The notes: generated from the letters alone by a model not told the origin. Shown: positions 36,742 through 46,998, counted from the stretch's first letter. The stretch is 64,000 nt of DNA from Halomonas cupida (GCF_900142755.1 NZ_FRCA01000008.1:62001-126000), one strand, 5' to 3'. Program-made: numbers and translations.

Positions 36742-39603
36742 ATGGACAAGACCTACCAACCCGAGCAGATTGAATCCCGCTGGTATCAGCGTTGGGAACA
36801 GGACCAGCGTTTCGTGCCGTCCGGTCAGGGCGAGCCGTACGCGATCATGATTCCACCGCCCAATGTCACCGGCAGTCTGCACATGGGGCACGCCTTCCAG
36901 GACACCATCATGGATACCCTGACCCGCTGGCGGCGGATGCAGGGACGCAACACCCTGTGGCAGGTCGGTACCGACCACGCGGGGATTGCCACCCAGATGC
37001 TGGTCGAGCGCAAGGTCGCTGCGGAGGAAGGCAAGACTCGCCATGACCTGGGCCGCGATGCTTTTATCGACAAGGTCTGGGAGTGGAAGCACGAGTCCGG
37101 AGATCACATCACTCGTCAGTTACGCCGTATGGGCGCCAGTGTCGACTGGAGCCGCGAGCGTTTCACCATGGACGACGGCTTCTACAAGGCCGTGCAGGAA
37201 GTCTTCGTACGCCTTCACGATGAAGGCCTGATCTATCGCGGCAAACGCCTGGTCAACTGGGACCCGACGCTGAACACCGCGATCAGCGACCTTGAGGTCG
37301 AGAATCGCGACCAGCAGGGTCAGTTCTGGCACTTCCGCTACCCGCTCGCCGACGGCATCAAGACCGATGCCGGCCTCGACTACCTGGTGGTGGCCACCAC
37401 TCGCCCGGAGACCCTGCTCGGCGACAGCGCCGTGGCCGTCAACCCGGAAGATGAGCGCTATGCCTCGCTGGTCGGCAAGTTTGTCGAACTGCCACTGGTT
37501 GGCCGCCGCATCCCCATCGTAGCCGATGAACACGCCGACATGGAAAAGGGCTCCGGCTGCGTCAAGATCACCCCGGCCCACGACTTCAATGACTATGAGG
37601 TCGGCAAGCGTGCGGGTCTGCCGCTGATCAACGTATTCTCGCGCACCGCCCATATTCTTGAAGCCGCCGAGGCCTTCGATCTTCAGGGCCGTCCGCTGCC
37701 TGAGGTCGATACCAGCCTTCCCACCGCCTACGCCGGCCTGGATCGCTTCACAGCACGCAAGGCGGTGGTGGCCGATATGGAAGCCGCCGGCCTGCTGGAA
37801 AAGACCGAGTCGGTCAACAACACCCTGCCCTACGGCGACCGCTCTGGTGATGTCATCGAGCCGCTGCTCACCGATCAATGGTTCGTTGCCGTGGAAACGC
37901 TGGCCAAACCAGCCATCGAAGCCGTAGAGAACGGCGATATCCAGTTCGTGCCGAAGAACTACGAGAACATGTACTTCTCCTGGATGCGCGACCTCCAGGA
38001 CTGGTGTATCTCTCGCCAGCTGTGGTGGGGCCACCGCATCCCGGCCTGGTACGATGCCGAAGGCAACGTCTATGTCGCTCGCACCGAAGCCGAAGCACGC
38101 GAGAAGTACAGCCTCGCCGCCGACCTGGCGCTGACTCAGGACGAGGATGTGCTGGATACCTGGTTCAGTTCCGGCCTGTGGACCTTTGGCACCCTCGGCT
38201 GGCCCGAGCAGACGCCGGAATTGGAGACCTTCCACCCCTCCAGCGTGCTGGTCACCGGCTTCGATATCATCTTCTTCTGGGTCGCGCGAATGATCATGCT
38301 GACCCTCAAGTTCACCGGGCAGGTGCCATTCAAGCAGGTCTATGTACACGGCCTGGTGCGTGATGGTCAGGGCCAGAAGATGTCCAAGTCCAAGGGCAAC
38401 GTGCTCGACCCCATCGACCTGATCGATGGCATCGAACTGGATACGCTGGTCGAGAAGCGCACCGGCAACATGATGCAGCCGCAGAAGGCCAGGGCGATCG
38501 AGAAGGCCACACGCAGCGAATTCCCCGAAGGTATCGAGGCCCACGGCACCGATGCCCTGCGCTACACCTTCCTGTCTCAGGCAACCACCGGCCGCGACAT
38601 CAAGTTCGATATGGGCCGCCTGGATGGCTACCGCAACTTCTGTAACAAGCTGTGGAATGCCTCACGCTATGTGCTGATGAATGCGGAAGGCGAGGATTGC
38701 GGTGCCAGCGGCAACGGTATTGATAATGGCCAGGTCGAACTGTCACTGGCAGACCGCTGGATCGTCTCCCGCCTGCAGCAGACCGAAACACTGGTCACGA
38801 AGGCAATGGAAGAATTCCGCTTCGACCACGCCTCTCAGGCGCTCTATGACTTTGTCTGGAACGAGTACTGTGACTGGTATCTGGAGCTGTCCAAGCCAGT
38901 ACTGTGGGACGAGAGTGCCAGCGCCGAGGCCAAGCGCGGCACCCGCCGCACTCTGGTCCGCGTGCTCGAGACCATCCTGCGTATGGCACATCCGATGATG
39001 CCCTACATCAGTGAAGAGATCTGGCAGCGCGTTGCACCACTGGCCGGCACCTTCTCCGGTGAAGGTGATTCAATCATGGTCCAGGCCTGGCCAGTGGCGG
39101 ACGACAGCAGAATCGACCAGAGCGCCATCCGCGATATCGAGTGGCTCAAGGGCGTGATCATCGGTGTGCGCAACATCCGCGCCGAAATGAACATCGCTCC
39201 CGGCAAGCCGCTGGACGTCATGCTGACCAAGGGCGTAGACGGTGACCGTCAGCGTCTCGAGGATAACCGCCTGTTCCTGGCCAAGTTGGCCAAGCTGGCG
39301 TCGATCAACTGGCTCGATAACCCTGCCGAAGCTCCTCTGTGCGCCACTCAGTTGGTCGGTGACATGGAAGTGCTGGTGCCTATGGCTGATCTGATCGACA
39401 AGGATGCCGAGCTGGCTCGTCTGGGCAAGGAAATCGACAAGCAGGACAAGCTGATCGGCGGCATCGAGAAGAAACTCTCCAACGAGAGCTTTGTTGCCAA
39501 GGCTCCCGAAGCCGTAGTCGAGAAGGAGCGCGGCAAGCTGGCCGAGTTCCGGGCCGCGCGCCAACTGCTGGTCGAACAACGCGACAAGATCTCCGCGCTG
39601 TAG
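36742..39603 (+). CDS. valS: Valyl-tRNA synthetase
   Basis: Class I synthetase charging tRNA-Val, 953 residues. Motifs in order are the HIGH motif as [13 protein letters not shown] (about 38-50), the CP1 editing domain (about 200-350), KMSKS at residues 546-550 ([10 protein letters not shown]), the anticodon-binding domain, and the C-terminal coiled coil from about residue 885 ([21 protein letters not shown], shown in part). Length equals the E. coli enzyme. An intrinsic terminator follows the stop. Confidence 0.98.
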   Translation: MDKTYQPEQIESRWYQRWEQDQRFVPSGQGEPYAIMIPPPNVTGSLHMGHAFQDTIMDTLTRWRRMQGRNTLWQVGTDHAGIATQMLVERKVAAEEGKTRHDLGRDAFIDKVWEWKHESGDHITRQLRRMGASVDWSRERFTMDDGFYKAVQEVFVRLHDEGLIYRGKRLVNWDPTLNTAISDLEVENRDQQGQFWHFRYPLADGIKTDAGLDYLVVATTRPETLLGDSAVAVNPEDERYASLVGKFVELPLVGRRIPIVADEHADMEKGSGCVKITPAHDFNDYEVGKRAGLPLINVFSRTAHILEAAEAFDLQGRPLPEVDTSLPTAYAGLDRFTARKAVVADMEAAGLLEKTESVNNTLPYGDRSGDVIEPLLTDQWFVAVETLAKPAIEAVENGDIQFVPKNYENMYFSWMRDLQDWCISRQLWWGHRIPAWYDAEGNVYVARTEAEAREKYSLAADLALTQDEDVLDTWFSSGLWTFGTLGWPEQTPELETFHPSSVLVTGFDIIFFWVARMIMLTLKFTGQVPFKQVYVHGLVRDGQGQKMSKSKGNVLDPIDLIDGIELDTLVEKRTGNMMQPQKARAIEKATRSEFPEGIEAHGTDALRYTFLSQATTGRDIKFDMGRLDGYRNFCNKLWNASRYVLMNAEGEDCGASGNGIDNGQVELSLADRWIVSRLQQTETLVTKAMEEFRFDHASQALYDFVWNEYCDWYLELSKPVLWDESASAEAKRGTRRTLVRVLETILRMAHPMMPYISEEIWQRVAPLAGTFSGEGDSIMVQAWPVADDSRIDQSAIRDIEWLKGVIIGVRNIRAEMNIAPGKPLDVMLTKGVDGDRQRLEDNRLFLAKLAKLASINWLDNPAEAPLCATQLVGDMEVLVPMADLIDKDAELARLGKEIDKQDKLIGGIEKKLSNESFVAKAPEAVVEKERGKLAEFRAARQLLVEQRDKISAL

Positions 39604-39631
39604 ACATCAGCAGGCGACTGGCCTCCTTCAA

Positions 39632-39662
39632 CTGCCCCGCTCGGCCCAGAGCGGGGCAGTTT
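39632..39662 (+). terminator. Intrinsic terminator of valS
   Basis: Perfect 11-bp arms CTGCCCCGCTC and GAGCGGGGCAG with loop GGCCCA, followed by TTTC, 28 bases after the valS stop. Confidence 0.8.
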
Positions 39663-40574
39663 CACTACCGCTCTTCCATTACCCTCTTTCGCTCCCACGG
39701 CTGCTGCGACTGTCCCTGCATCGTCAACCTCCCGAGGCCCTGATCAAGGCCCAGGCAAGAGTGCTTTGCACCAATATGGCAAGAGCAGTCTTTCCAGGCT
39801 GGAGCAGCCTCCTTATTCCTGTGACATGCACATTGCACTATTCCCGCCGCCTCACCGGGTTCCTGCCACTGGCCAGGCAACATAGCCCCCTCTCGTACAA
39901 CCGGAAGTCGATATCATGAAATTTCTGGTGCACCCCGAACTCATCAGCCAGGAAGACCATCAACTCTGAAAAATCAAGCGACCTAAAAGAGTGCATAAGG
40001 TAAGACTCAGAAGCCTCTCGCAAACAGTAACGCACCATAACGAATACGGCTTATTTCATAAACAATGAGTCACAAGAAGTGTATTTCCACCAATATCCCA
40101 ACCGCCACTCAAGCCCTCACGACTAGATGTTTGCAATATGGCATCAAGTATAATTAATATGTAAAAAACAGTTACAAACAAGAATCAAAATTCTCTCCCC
40201 GACTCGTAGACACTGAAGAGGTCGCCGATAAACACATGAATTTGCAAGAAAAAACAGAACAACACTTTATCTTGACACTACCAGCCATATGTCCATGGCT
40301 CTGCATTTCATCAGAAATCAGCCTCCTTTCCGTAACGCACAAGTCATAATCCCATGATCAAAAAACAAGGCGTCTCCTATAGGAAACACTTCGTCCGATG
40401 TCGCATATTTGCAACATCGAATATTCCTTTGGTTACATTAAATATCTAGAAACTGTAATTTCATGCAAATAAGATCCACTCTCGCAATCGGTGAATATGA
40501 TCGGAAATCACAATACGAAATCGCCATGCATGAAGCGTGGTTTGGGAAAGGGAATTTTCCGGACACAATCCCCG
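39663..40574. other. AT-rich non-coding region before the capsule locus
   Basis: About 0.9 kb, clearly AT-richer than the flanking genes especially from 39,960 to 40,460, with no reading frame I trust. A 66-codon minus-strand frame (39838-40038) lacks a ribosome binding site and any recognised family. The region leads to the ops element and must hold the capsule operon promoter. Several AT-rich -10-like hexamers occur (for example TATAAT near 40150), none with a convincing -35. It may carry multiple regulatory sites or an untranslated leader. Confidence 0.5.
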
Positions 40575-40586
40575 GGCGGTAGCGTG
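40575..40586 (+). promoter_or_regulatory. ops element (RfaH recruitment, JUMPstart core)
   Basis: The sequence GGCGGTAGCGTG is an exact match to the ops element at which RfaH joins paused RNA polymerase and suppresses termination across long capsule, LPS and sex-pilus operons. It lies 108 bp before the first capsule-locus gene on the coding strand, the expected place. The longer JUMPstart sequence around it is not clearly conserved. RfaH itself is not encoded in the window. Confidence 0.8.
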
Positions 40587-40694
40587 CCTGAAATACACAT
40601 CGCCGCCTCCCCCTCTCCCGCCGCCTGCTCATGCCAGTCCCATTGGCGCTATCTTCGATTGGCCCATCGCCAACCGGCTTCTTCAGGTACCTAC

Positions 40695-41099
40695 ATGCCA
40701 AATAACGTGTCTTATCGGATGGGCCGGTTCGCATGGACCGGCGCGCTCTTGATGCTGCTCGCGGGTTGTGCCTTTCCTGGTCCTCAGTCCGGGGGCTCCG
40801 GCTCCGTGATCCTGGGTGATCAACAGGGTCGACCTCTGGATGAAACACTCAGCGGCTTTCTTTCCGGATCCTCGGCTCACGAAATACTCAACCTTTCCTC
40901 CAGCCCGTGGGGGGCCAATGTCGAGCTCCAGGCCGAGCCTTCCTACCGTGCAGCCAGTGGCCGCACCTGCCGTCACCTCAGCGCCCTGAGCCTCAATACG
41001 GGGAAGCAGCAAGCGCTGGTGGCCTGTGAGACGCCAACCGGGTGGGTCTCTCGCCGTCGCGTCACGGCCCTGCTGAACGGAACGGAGAACGCACGATGA
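40695..41099 (+). CDS. Small lipoprotein with surface-antigen-like C-terminus
   Basis: A 134-residue putative lipoprotein: the signal segment ends in LLAGC (Cys25), so the mature protein has about 110 residues. The C-terminal pattern SGRTCRHL...ALVACETPTGW...RRVTAL resembles the short disulfide-containing C-terminal domain of 17-kDa surface antigen proteins (TCR...G.ACR..DG.W). This is resemblance by eye. A start at 40719 is also possible. Its stop overlaps the next gene by ATGA, which places it as the first gene of the export operon behind the ops element; a role in capsule export or anchoring is inferred from that. Confidence 0.7.
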   Translation: MPNNVSYRMGRFAWTGALLMLLAGCAFPGPQSGGSGSVILGDQQGRPLDETLSGFLSGSSAHEILNLSSSPWGANVELQAEPSYRAASGRTCRHLSALSLNTGKQQALVACETPTGWVSRRRVTALLNGTENAR

Positions 41100-42814
41100 G
41101 CAGTATTCGCGGCCTTCACCGCCTATCACAACTGGCAGCCTTCTGCGCCTGTGTCACAGTGGCCACCACGGCAACAGCCCAGAGCATTACCCAGCCAGAC
41201 GAAATTCTTCCCGAAGCCGAGCAGGCCCAGTCCACAAGCCAGTCGGTGGATAGCTCACCGCGTGCCGATTGGTCCAGTGACAATTATGGCCCTGATCCAC
41301 AAACCGCAGCGCCCCGGGCAGATGTCGATAGTCTGCCGCCATTTGGTTCCAACCTGTTCGAGGGCGGCTTCCGCGGCAATATGGCGGACGGCCTGAACAG
41401 TACCTACAAGATCAAGCCCGGCGATCAAGTTACCGTGCAGCTCTGGGGAGCAGTGGAACTTGATCGCGTCATGCCGGTAGACGCCCAGGGCAATATTTTC
41501 ATCCCCTCGATTGGTCCACTTCAGGTGCAAGGGGTGACGCACGGCGAGCTGGACGCCCGGGTTCGAGAGGCGATCCATAGCGTCTATCCCGAGAATGTCG
41601 AGGTCTACACCAACCTTCAGGGCGTACAGCCGGTAGGCGTGTTCGTGACCGGCTATGTCGAAAGCCCTGGAAGGTACTCGGGAACCCCCTCCGACTCGGT
41701 ACTGTACTTTCTCGACCAGGCCGGCGGCATCGACAACGATCTCGGTAGCTATCGCAATATCCGAGTGATGCGCAATGGCAGCACCGTCACCAGCGTCGAC
41801 CTCTACGATTTTCTGCTTACGGGTCAGCTTTCGAATTACCAGTTCCGTGATGGCGACACCATTGTGGTCGAGGAACGTGGCCCCGCCATTGCTGTAACAG
41901 GCGACGTGGCCAGAGAGTATCGCTACGAGTTGCTTGGCTCCCACCTGTCAGGCGCAGAAATTACCGAACTGGCACGCCTGGACAGTGGTGTGTCCCATGT
42001 ATTGCTGCGCGGCAACCGCGCCTCGGGCCCGCTCGCGACCTATGTGCCCCTGAGTGAGTTCAGCTCCACGAATGTACAGAGTGGTGATGAAGTACTGTTC
42101 AGCTCCGACCAGCGAGCGGAAAGCATCGTCGTCACTCTGGAAGGCAGCTACTTCGGCCCCGCACGCTACGCGCTGCCCCGCGATGCTCGTCTTGGCGAGT
42201 TCCTCGACGCTATCTCCGTTCCCGGAGACATGACCGCCGTAGAGAGTGTCTCGATCAAACGTGAGAGTGTCGCCGCACAGCAGGAGCAAGCGCTGCAGGA
42301 CAGCCTGCGCCGACTGGAAACCACCTATCTGAGCGCATCCTCTCAGACCGACGAGGAAGCCGAAATTCGAGTCCGCGAAGCAGAGTTGATCCAGAAATTC
42401 GTCGACCGCGCTCGCAACCTCGAACCCAGCGGACGCCTGGTGGTCGCCCACCAGGATGGCATCAGTGACATTCGCCTGCAGGACGGCGATGTGGTCACGA
42501 TTCCCGAGATCACCGACTCGATTCTGGTCAGCGGCGAAGTGGTCGTGCCCCAGGCAACGGTGTACCGCGATGGCATGAGTGTCAGCGACTACATCGAGAA
42601 TGCCGGCGGCCTGACCCAGCGTGGCGATGACGACCACATTCTGGTGATGCGCCAGAACGGCGCTGTCCGAAACGCCGATGACATCACCCTGCGGCCTGGC
42701 GACGAGATCCTGGTGATGCCGGAAGTGCCGACCAAGAATATCCAATTGGCCACCAGCATTTCCCAGATCCTCTATCAGATTGCCGTGGCCACCAAGGTAG
42801 CCCTGGATCTCTGA
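41096..42814 (+). CDS. Polysaccharide export protein, KpsD/Wza type
   Basis: Outer-membrane/periplasmic exporter of the OPX family, 572 residues. A cleavable signal (about 1-30, ending TATAQS) is followed by the poly-export domain with YKIKPGDQVTVQLWG and GNIFIPSIGPLQVQG (about 100-160). SLBB-like repeats follow (VFVTGYVESPGRY; GDTIVVEERGPAIAVTGDV in part), with a last SLBB domain near ILVSGEVVVPQATVYRDG. There is no lipobox, so it is closer to KpsD than to lipoprotein Wza. It starts inside the lipoprotein gene stop and ends one base into the permease gene, so translation is coupled. Confidence 0.9.
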   Translation: MSSIRGLHRLSQLAAFCACVTVATTATAQSITQPDEILPEAEQAQSTSQSVDSSPRADWSSDNYGPDPQTAAPRADVDSLPPFGSNLFEGGFRGNMADGLNSTYKIKPGDQVTVQLWGAVELDRVMPVDAQGNIFIPSIGPLQVQGVTHGELDARVREAIHSVYPENVEVYTNLQGVQPVGVFVTGYVESPGRYSGTPSDSVLYFLDQAGGIDNDLGSYRNIRVMRNGSTVTSVDLYDFLLTGQLSNYQFRDGDTIVVEERGPAIAVTGDVAREYRYELLGSHLSGAEITELARLDSGVSHVLLRGNRASGPLATYVPLSEFSSTNVQSGDEVLFSSDQRAESIVVTLEGSYFGPARYALPRDARLGEFLDAISVPGDMTAVESVSIKRESVAAQQEQALQDSLRRLETTYLSASSQTDEEAEIRVREAELIQKFVDRARNLEPSGRLVVAHQDGISDIRLQDGDVVTIPEITDSILVSGEVVVPQATVYRDGMSVSDYIENAGGLTQRGDDDHILVMRQNGAVRNADDITLRPGDEILVMPEVPTKNIQLATSISQILYQIAVATKVALDL

Positions 42815-43623
42815 TGGCTGAGCAGCAACTCAACTCAGGTGGAGCACGCTCCGCCTGGGCGGTCACCTTCAGCGTCTGGTACGCCATGTTCATGCGTGAA
42901 GCCATTTCACGCACCATGGCGGACCGTATGGGATGGTTCTGGATGATCGCCGAACCTGTCGCCTTCACCTCTGTCATGATTGGGATCCGCAGTTTCATCA
43001 GGGGGGACCGCATGATCGTCGGCGCCGACTTCATTCCGTGGATGATCGTCGGCTTGATGGGCTTCTTCCTGATCAGGGAGGGCATGATGCGGGGACTAGG
43101 TGCCATTACTGCCAACCAGGCGCTGTTTGCCTATCGCCAGGTCCAGCCCATCGACCCGGTACTGGTGCGCAACTTTCTCGAAGGTATGCTGCGCACTTTC
43201 GTCTTTATGCTGTTTATCGTCGGCGCCCAGATGCTCGACATGGAGCTTTTTCCCGATGACGCCTTACAGGCCATGGCCGGATGGCTATCGCTCTGGGCGT
43301 TGGGGCTCGGCCTTGGCCTGATCGTCTCGGTACTGGGCACGCTGGTGGCCGAAGTTTCGATCGTGGTGCGTATGATCAACATGCCTCTGCTGATCCTTTC
43401 CGGCGTCATCTTCCCCCTGAATCACTTACCGCACTGGGCGCTTGAGTATCTGATGCTCAATCCTATAGTCCATGGTCTGGAATCACTGCGTCACGCTTTC
43501 TTCGATGGCTACCACGTGGTGCATGGCACCAGCATGACCTACTTCTGGATGTGGGCACTGTCCACCATTGCGCTGGGTTTGATCCTGCATCTTCGCTTTC
43601 GCGACAAGTTGAAAGCCAAATGA
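42814..43623 (+). CDS. Capsule ABC transporter permease, KpsM type
   Basis: A 269-residue ABC-2 type permease with six hydrophobic segments and a cytoplasmic N-terminus (VWYAMFMREAISRTMADRMGWFW in part). With the KpsT-type ATPase it would move the finished lipid-linked polysaccharide across the inner membrane. SGVIFPLNHLPHWALEYLMLNPI near the C-terminus (shown in part) is typical of the KpsM/CtrC/BexB group. It overlaps its neighbours on both sides (TGATG and ATGA), consistent with stoichiometric production of the transporter. Confidence 0.92.
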   Translation: MAEQQLNSGGARSAWAVTFSVWYAMFMREAISRTMADRMGWFWMIAEPVAFTSVMIGIRSFIRGDRMIVGADFIPWMIVGLMGFFLIREGMMRGLGAITANQALFAYRQVQPIDPVLVRNFLEGMLRTFVFMLFIVGAQMLDMELFPDDALQAMAGWLSLWALGLGLGLIVSVLGTLVAEVSIVVRMINMPLLILSGVIFPLNHLPHWALEYLMLNPIVHGLESLRHAFFDGYHVVHGTSMTYFWMWALSTIALGLILHLRFRDKLKAK

Positions 43624-44531
43624 TCGAGATTCGCCACCTGTTCAAGCGTTACCACAATCATCAGGATAGCGACTGGGTGCTCAAGGACATCAACCTGATG
43701 ATTCCGGAAGGTATCAGTGTTGGCCTCCTTGGCCGCAACGGCGCAGGCAAGTCCACCCTGTTACGCCTGATTGCTGGAATGGATACCCCCGAACGCGGTG
43801 AAATCATTCGCTACGCACGAGTGTCCTGGCCGATCGGTTTGAGTGGCGGTTTTCAGAACTCAATGACAGGCCGTCAGAATGTCAAATTCGTCGCCCGAGT
43901 ACACGGCGCGGGGCTGGATGTTCAACGAATTATCGATGACGTCGAAGCTTTCGCCGAAATCGGCTCTGCCTTCGACGACCCCATCAGAACCTATTCCTCC
44001 GGGATGCGCGCACGCCTCAACTTCGGGCTGTCACTAGCCTTTGACTTCGATGTCTATCTGTCAGACGAAGCGACTGCTGTCGGCGACCGCGCCTTCAGGG
44101 CCAAGGCTACCAAGGCGTTCAAGGACAAGATCGGCGAAGCCTGCCTGATCATGGTGTCCCATAGCGAAGGTATCCTGCGCGACCTTTGCCAGTCGGGCAT
44201 CTACCTAAAGGATGGCCAGGCCCTGTGGTACGACGATATCGACGACGCCATCAAGGCCTATCACGCGGATACCGACTCCTCCCATGATAACCAGCCCGAG
44301 GCGTTCGAAGACCTGGCATCCCTCAGTCTGCAACAACTCCACACGTTACGCCTGGAGCGAAAACAGGCTTTCGAAAAGGCCAGGCAAGAGATGGAAGCCG
44401 CTCAGAAGCCCGATATTCCAACCTCCGAGCGTAAGGCCTATGGCAGTGCCTTCCGAGTAGCTCGGGAACAGTGGCACACCGTCATTATGGCCATCCAGAA
44501 GCGACAAGCAGATAAAGAGACCGACACTTGA
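43620..44531 (+). CDS. Capsule ABC transporter ATP-binding protein, KpsT type, with C-terminal extension
   Basis: ATPase partner of the permease. Walker A is GRNGAGKST (38-46), the ABC signature YSSGMRARL (125-133), Walker B FDVYLSDEATAVGD (about 143-156) and the switch histidine in VSHSEG (179-184). KpsT homologues usually end near residue 220. This one continues to 303 with a charged, helical tail (LQQLHTLRLERKQAFEKARQ) that looks coiled-coil-like. The tail resembles in position, not in sequence, the C-terminal domains of Wzt-type O-antigen exporters that recognise substrate ends. It overlaps kpsM-like by ATGA and the next gene by TGATG. Confidence 0.92.
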   Translation: MIEIRHLFKRYHNHQDSDWVLKDINLMIPEGISVGLLGRNGAGKSTLLRLIAGMDTPERGEIIRYARVSWPIGLSGGFQNSMTGRQNVKFVARVHGAGLDVQRIIDDVEAFAEIGSAFDDPIRTYSSGMRARLNFGLSLAFDFDVYLSDEATAVGDRAFRAKATKAFKDKIGEACLIMVSHSEGILRDLCQSGIYLKDGQALWYDDIDDAIKAYHADTDSSHDNQPEAFEDLASLSLQQLHTLRLERKQAFEKARQEMEAAQKPDIPTSERKAYGSAFRVAREQWHTVIMAIQKRQADKETDT

Positions 44532-45649
44532 TGCTCACGACACCAGCAAACCCGACTGCCAAGACCGCCATATCATTGGCCAGGCGCCACCCTCATTGGG
44601 CACTGGCCGCCATTGCCATTCTGTTGGTGAGTTTCTATTGGTTGGTGTGGGCCGATGACCGTTATGTCTCCCGCGCTACTGTGGTACTCGAGAGCCCGCA
44701 GGTTGCCACCCCGGAATTCAGCTTTTCCAGCCTGCTGACGGGCAGCCAACAGGACAGTGATCTACTGCTGTTGCGTGAATACCTGCTCTCGGTCGATATG
44801 CTCAAGCAAGTTCAGGAGCAACTGGATTTCCGCAAGCATTACGCCGAGCACGGAGATGTCTTTTCCACGCTGTGGAATGAGGATGCTCCCATCGAGGATC
44901 TCCACGACTATTACCTGAAACGCGTGTCAGTGGAGATGGACGAATACTCCGGAGTACTCGATATCGAAGTGCAGGCCTACACCCCGGAATTTGCCAACCA
45001 GGTCGCGGAGCTACTGCTCAAGGCCGGCGAGCAGCATATGAATGATATGGGCCAGCGCCTGGCCGCTGAACAGGTTGAATTTCTTGAGGTACAGGTCAAT
45101 CGCCTGAGCGATGAGCTGGATGCTGCACGTGCCGCCCTGCTCGCTTACCAGAACGAACATGGTCTGGTATCGCCAACCGGAACCGTGGAAAGCCTCAGCC
45201 AGGTCGTAGCGACGCTACAAGGCGAACTGGCCACACTACAGGCAAGACGCAGCGCCCTGTCGAGCTACTCCAGTGAGCGCTCCGCGGATGTTGTCAGAAT
45301 AAACAGTGAAATCAATGCAGTACACGACCAGATCGAGCAGGAAAGAGACCGCCTGGCTCAAGCGGCAGGCAACTCACTAAACCGCACTGCCTCGGAGTAC
45401 CAGACCCTGGAGCTGAAGGCCAAGTTCGCCCAGGAGATCTACTCCAGTGCGCTGGCCTCTCTGGAAAGTACCCGCATCGAGGCGGCACGCAAGCTCAAGC
45501 AGGTCAGTGTTCTGCAGAGCCCGTTGTACCCGGAATACTCCACTAGCCCAAGGCGGCTGTACAACGCCTCGGTATTCGCTATCGTGGCGATCTTTCTTGC
45601 CTTTATCGCCAATATGCTGGTGCTGATCGTACGCGACCATCGTGATTGA
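44531..45649 (+). CDS. Capsule export inner-membrane protein, KpsE/CtrB type
   Basis: A polysaccharide co-polymerase-type protein of 372 residues: N-terminal membrane helix (about 25-42), a long periplasmic part with coiled coil (about 170-300; LDAARAALLAYQNEHG, LARRSALSSYSSE-like stretches), a PLYPEYSTSPRRLYN motif and a C-terminal helix (about 345-365). There is no kinase domain, as expected in ABC-dependent capsule systems. The ATG at 44531 shares one base with the KpsT-type stop. It is the last gene of the export block. Confidence 0.9.
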   Translation: MLTTPANPTAKTAISLARRHPHWALAAIAILLVSFYWLVWADDRYVSRATVVLESPQVATPEFSFSSLLTGSQQDSDLLLLREYLLSVDMLKQVQEQLDFRKHYAEHGDVFSTLWNEDAPIEDLHDYYLKRVSVEMDEYSGVLDIEVQAYTPEFANQVAELLLKAGEQHMNDMGQRLAAEQVEFLEVQVNRLSDELDAARAALLAYQNEHGLVSPTGTVESLSQVVATLQGELATLQARRSALSSYSSERSADVVRINSEINAVHDQIEQERDRLAQAAGNSLNRTASEYQTLELKAKFAQEIYSSALASLESTRIEAARKLKQVSVLQSPLYPEYSTSPRRLYNASVFAIVAIFLAFIANMLVLIVRDHRD

Positions 45650-45746
45650 TATAACACGCTCAGGACGACTCCAGAGCAGTTATTCGTTTTCCGTAATCGA
45701 TTCCCAGCGCTCTAATACATAGACACCTATTTCACAGGGAGTGAGT

Positions 45747-46838
45747 GTGACTTCTACTGCTGTAACTACTGTTTTTGTGACCGGTGGTGCGGGTTTTATC
45801 GGCTCCGCTGTCGTGCGCGAATTGCTTCGCCGGGATAACATCCGCGTCATCAACCTCGACAAGCTGACCTATGCCGGCAATGTCGACTCTCTTCGCGAGG
45901 TGGGGGGCAGCCCCCACCACCACTTCGTACAGGCCGACATCACCGACAGCGAGCACCTCAACCAGCTGTTCGAGGAGTTCCAACCGGACATCGTCATGCA
46001 TCTCGCAGCAGAGAGCCATGTAGACCGCTCCATTGATGGCCCCTCGGAATTCATCCAGACCAATATCATCGGCACCTACCATCTACTGGAAGCCGCACGC
46101 AGCTATTGGAACAATCTGAAGCAACAACAACCTGAGCGGAGTTTTCGCTTCCACCATATTTCGACTGACGAGGTCTATGGCGATCTGGAAGGCCCCGAAG
46201 ACCTGTTTACCGAAACGACCCCCTACGCACCCAGCTCGCCGTATTCCGCCAGCAAGGCAAGCTCGGACCACCTGGTTCGCGCCTGGGGACGTACCTATGG
46301 TCTGCCGGTAGTGATCACCAATTGCTCCAACAACTACGGCCCCTACCATTTTCCGGAAAAGCTGATTCCGCTGATGATCCTCAATGCTCTGGCCGGCAAG
46401 CCCCTTCCGGTCTATGGCGATGGTAAACAGGTTCGTGACTGGCTGTATGTGGAAGATCATGCCCGGGCACTGATCAAGGTCGCCATGGAAGGGGTCAACG
46501 GCGAGACCTACAACATCGGTGGCCACAACGAGAAACAGAATATCGAAGTCGTGCAGACGCTCTGCTCTCTGCTCGAGGAGCTGGCACCAGCCAAGCCCAA
46601 CGGTATTACCCACTACACCGACTTGATCACCTATGTACAGGATCGTCCCGGCCACGATCTCCGCTATGCGATTGATGCCAGCAAGATCGAGCGTGAGCTG
46701 GGCTGGACGCCACAGGAAACCTTCGAGTCAGGGCTGCGCAAGACAGTGCAGTGGTACCTGGAAAATGAGGACTGGTGGCGGCGTGTACAGGACGGTAGCT
46801 ATCAGGGCGAGCGACTGGGTGCCGCCGAGGTTGTATAA
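45747..46838 (+). CDS. rfbB: dTDP-glucose 4,6-dehydratase
   Basis: NAD-dependent short-chain dehydrogenase, second step of dTDP-L-rhamnose synthesis. The 363-residue protein has [12 protein letters not shown] (NAD loop), [12 protein letters not shown], the catalytic [22 protein letters not shown] (YxxxK) and [15 protein letters not shown]. No ATG is available at the N-terminus; GTGs at 45741 and 45747 both precede the Rossmann strand. The second is chosen because AGGGAG overlaps the first. It opens the sugar-nucleotide block 97 bp after the export genes. Confidence 0.95.
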   Translation: MTSTAVTTVFVTGGAGFIGSAVVRELLRRDNIRVINLDKLTYAGNVDSLREVGGSPHHHFVQADITDSEHLNQLFEEFQPDIVMHLAAESHVDRSIDGPSEFIQTNIIGTYHLLEAARSYWNNLKQQQPERSFRFHHISTDEVYGDLEGPEDLFTETTPYAPSSPYSASKASSDHLVRAWGRTYGLPVVITNCSNNYGPYHFPEKLIPLMILNALAGKPLPVYGDGKQVRDWLYVEDHARALIKVAMEGVNGETYNIGGHNEKQNIEVVQTLCSLLEELAPAKPNGITHYTDLITYVQDRPGHDLRYAIDASKIERELGWTPQETFESGLRKTVQWYLENEDWWRRVQDGSYQGERLGAAEVV

Positions 46839-46998
46839 AAACGGGCAGGTCCTCCTTTCGTGCAGCTCGGTACATACCACTGAGTAACATACAACTCGAC
46901 GTCATGCAGCTCAGTTCCATCCCCCTCCGCTTCAAGCCATCGAACCTTCAACTGCTCTATCTCGAATATCTCAATTTCATACATCAAGGAGAGATGAT

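Noticed and set aside
39838..40038. 66-codon minus-strand frame in the AT-rich gap after valS
   Set aside because: No ribosome binding site, no recognised family and no operon context; kept only as part of the non-coding region description.
40438..40848. 136-codon minus-strand frame across the ops element and lipoprotein start
   Set aside because: Arginine- and serine-rich sequence typical of an antisense shadow; it overlaps a better supported gene and regulatory element on the plus strand.
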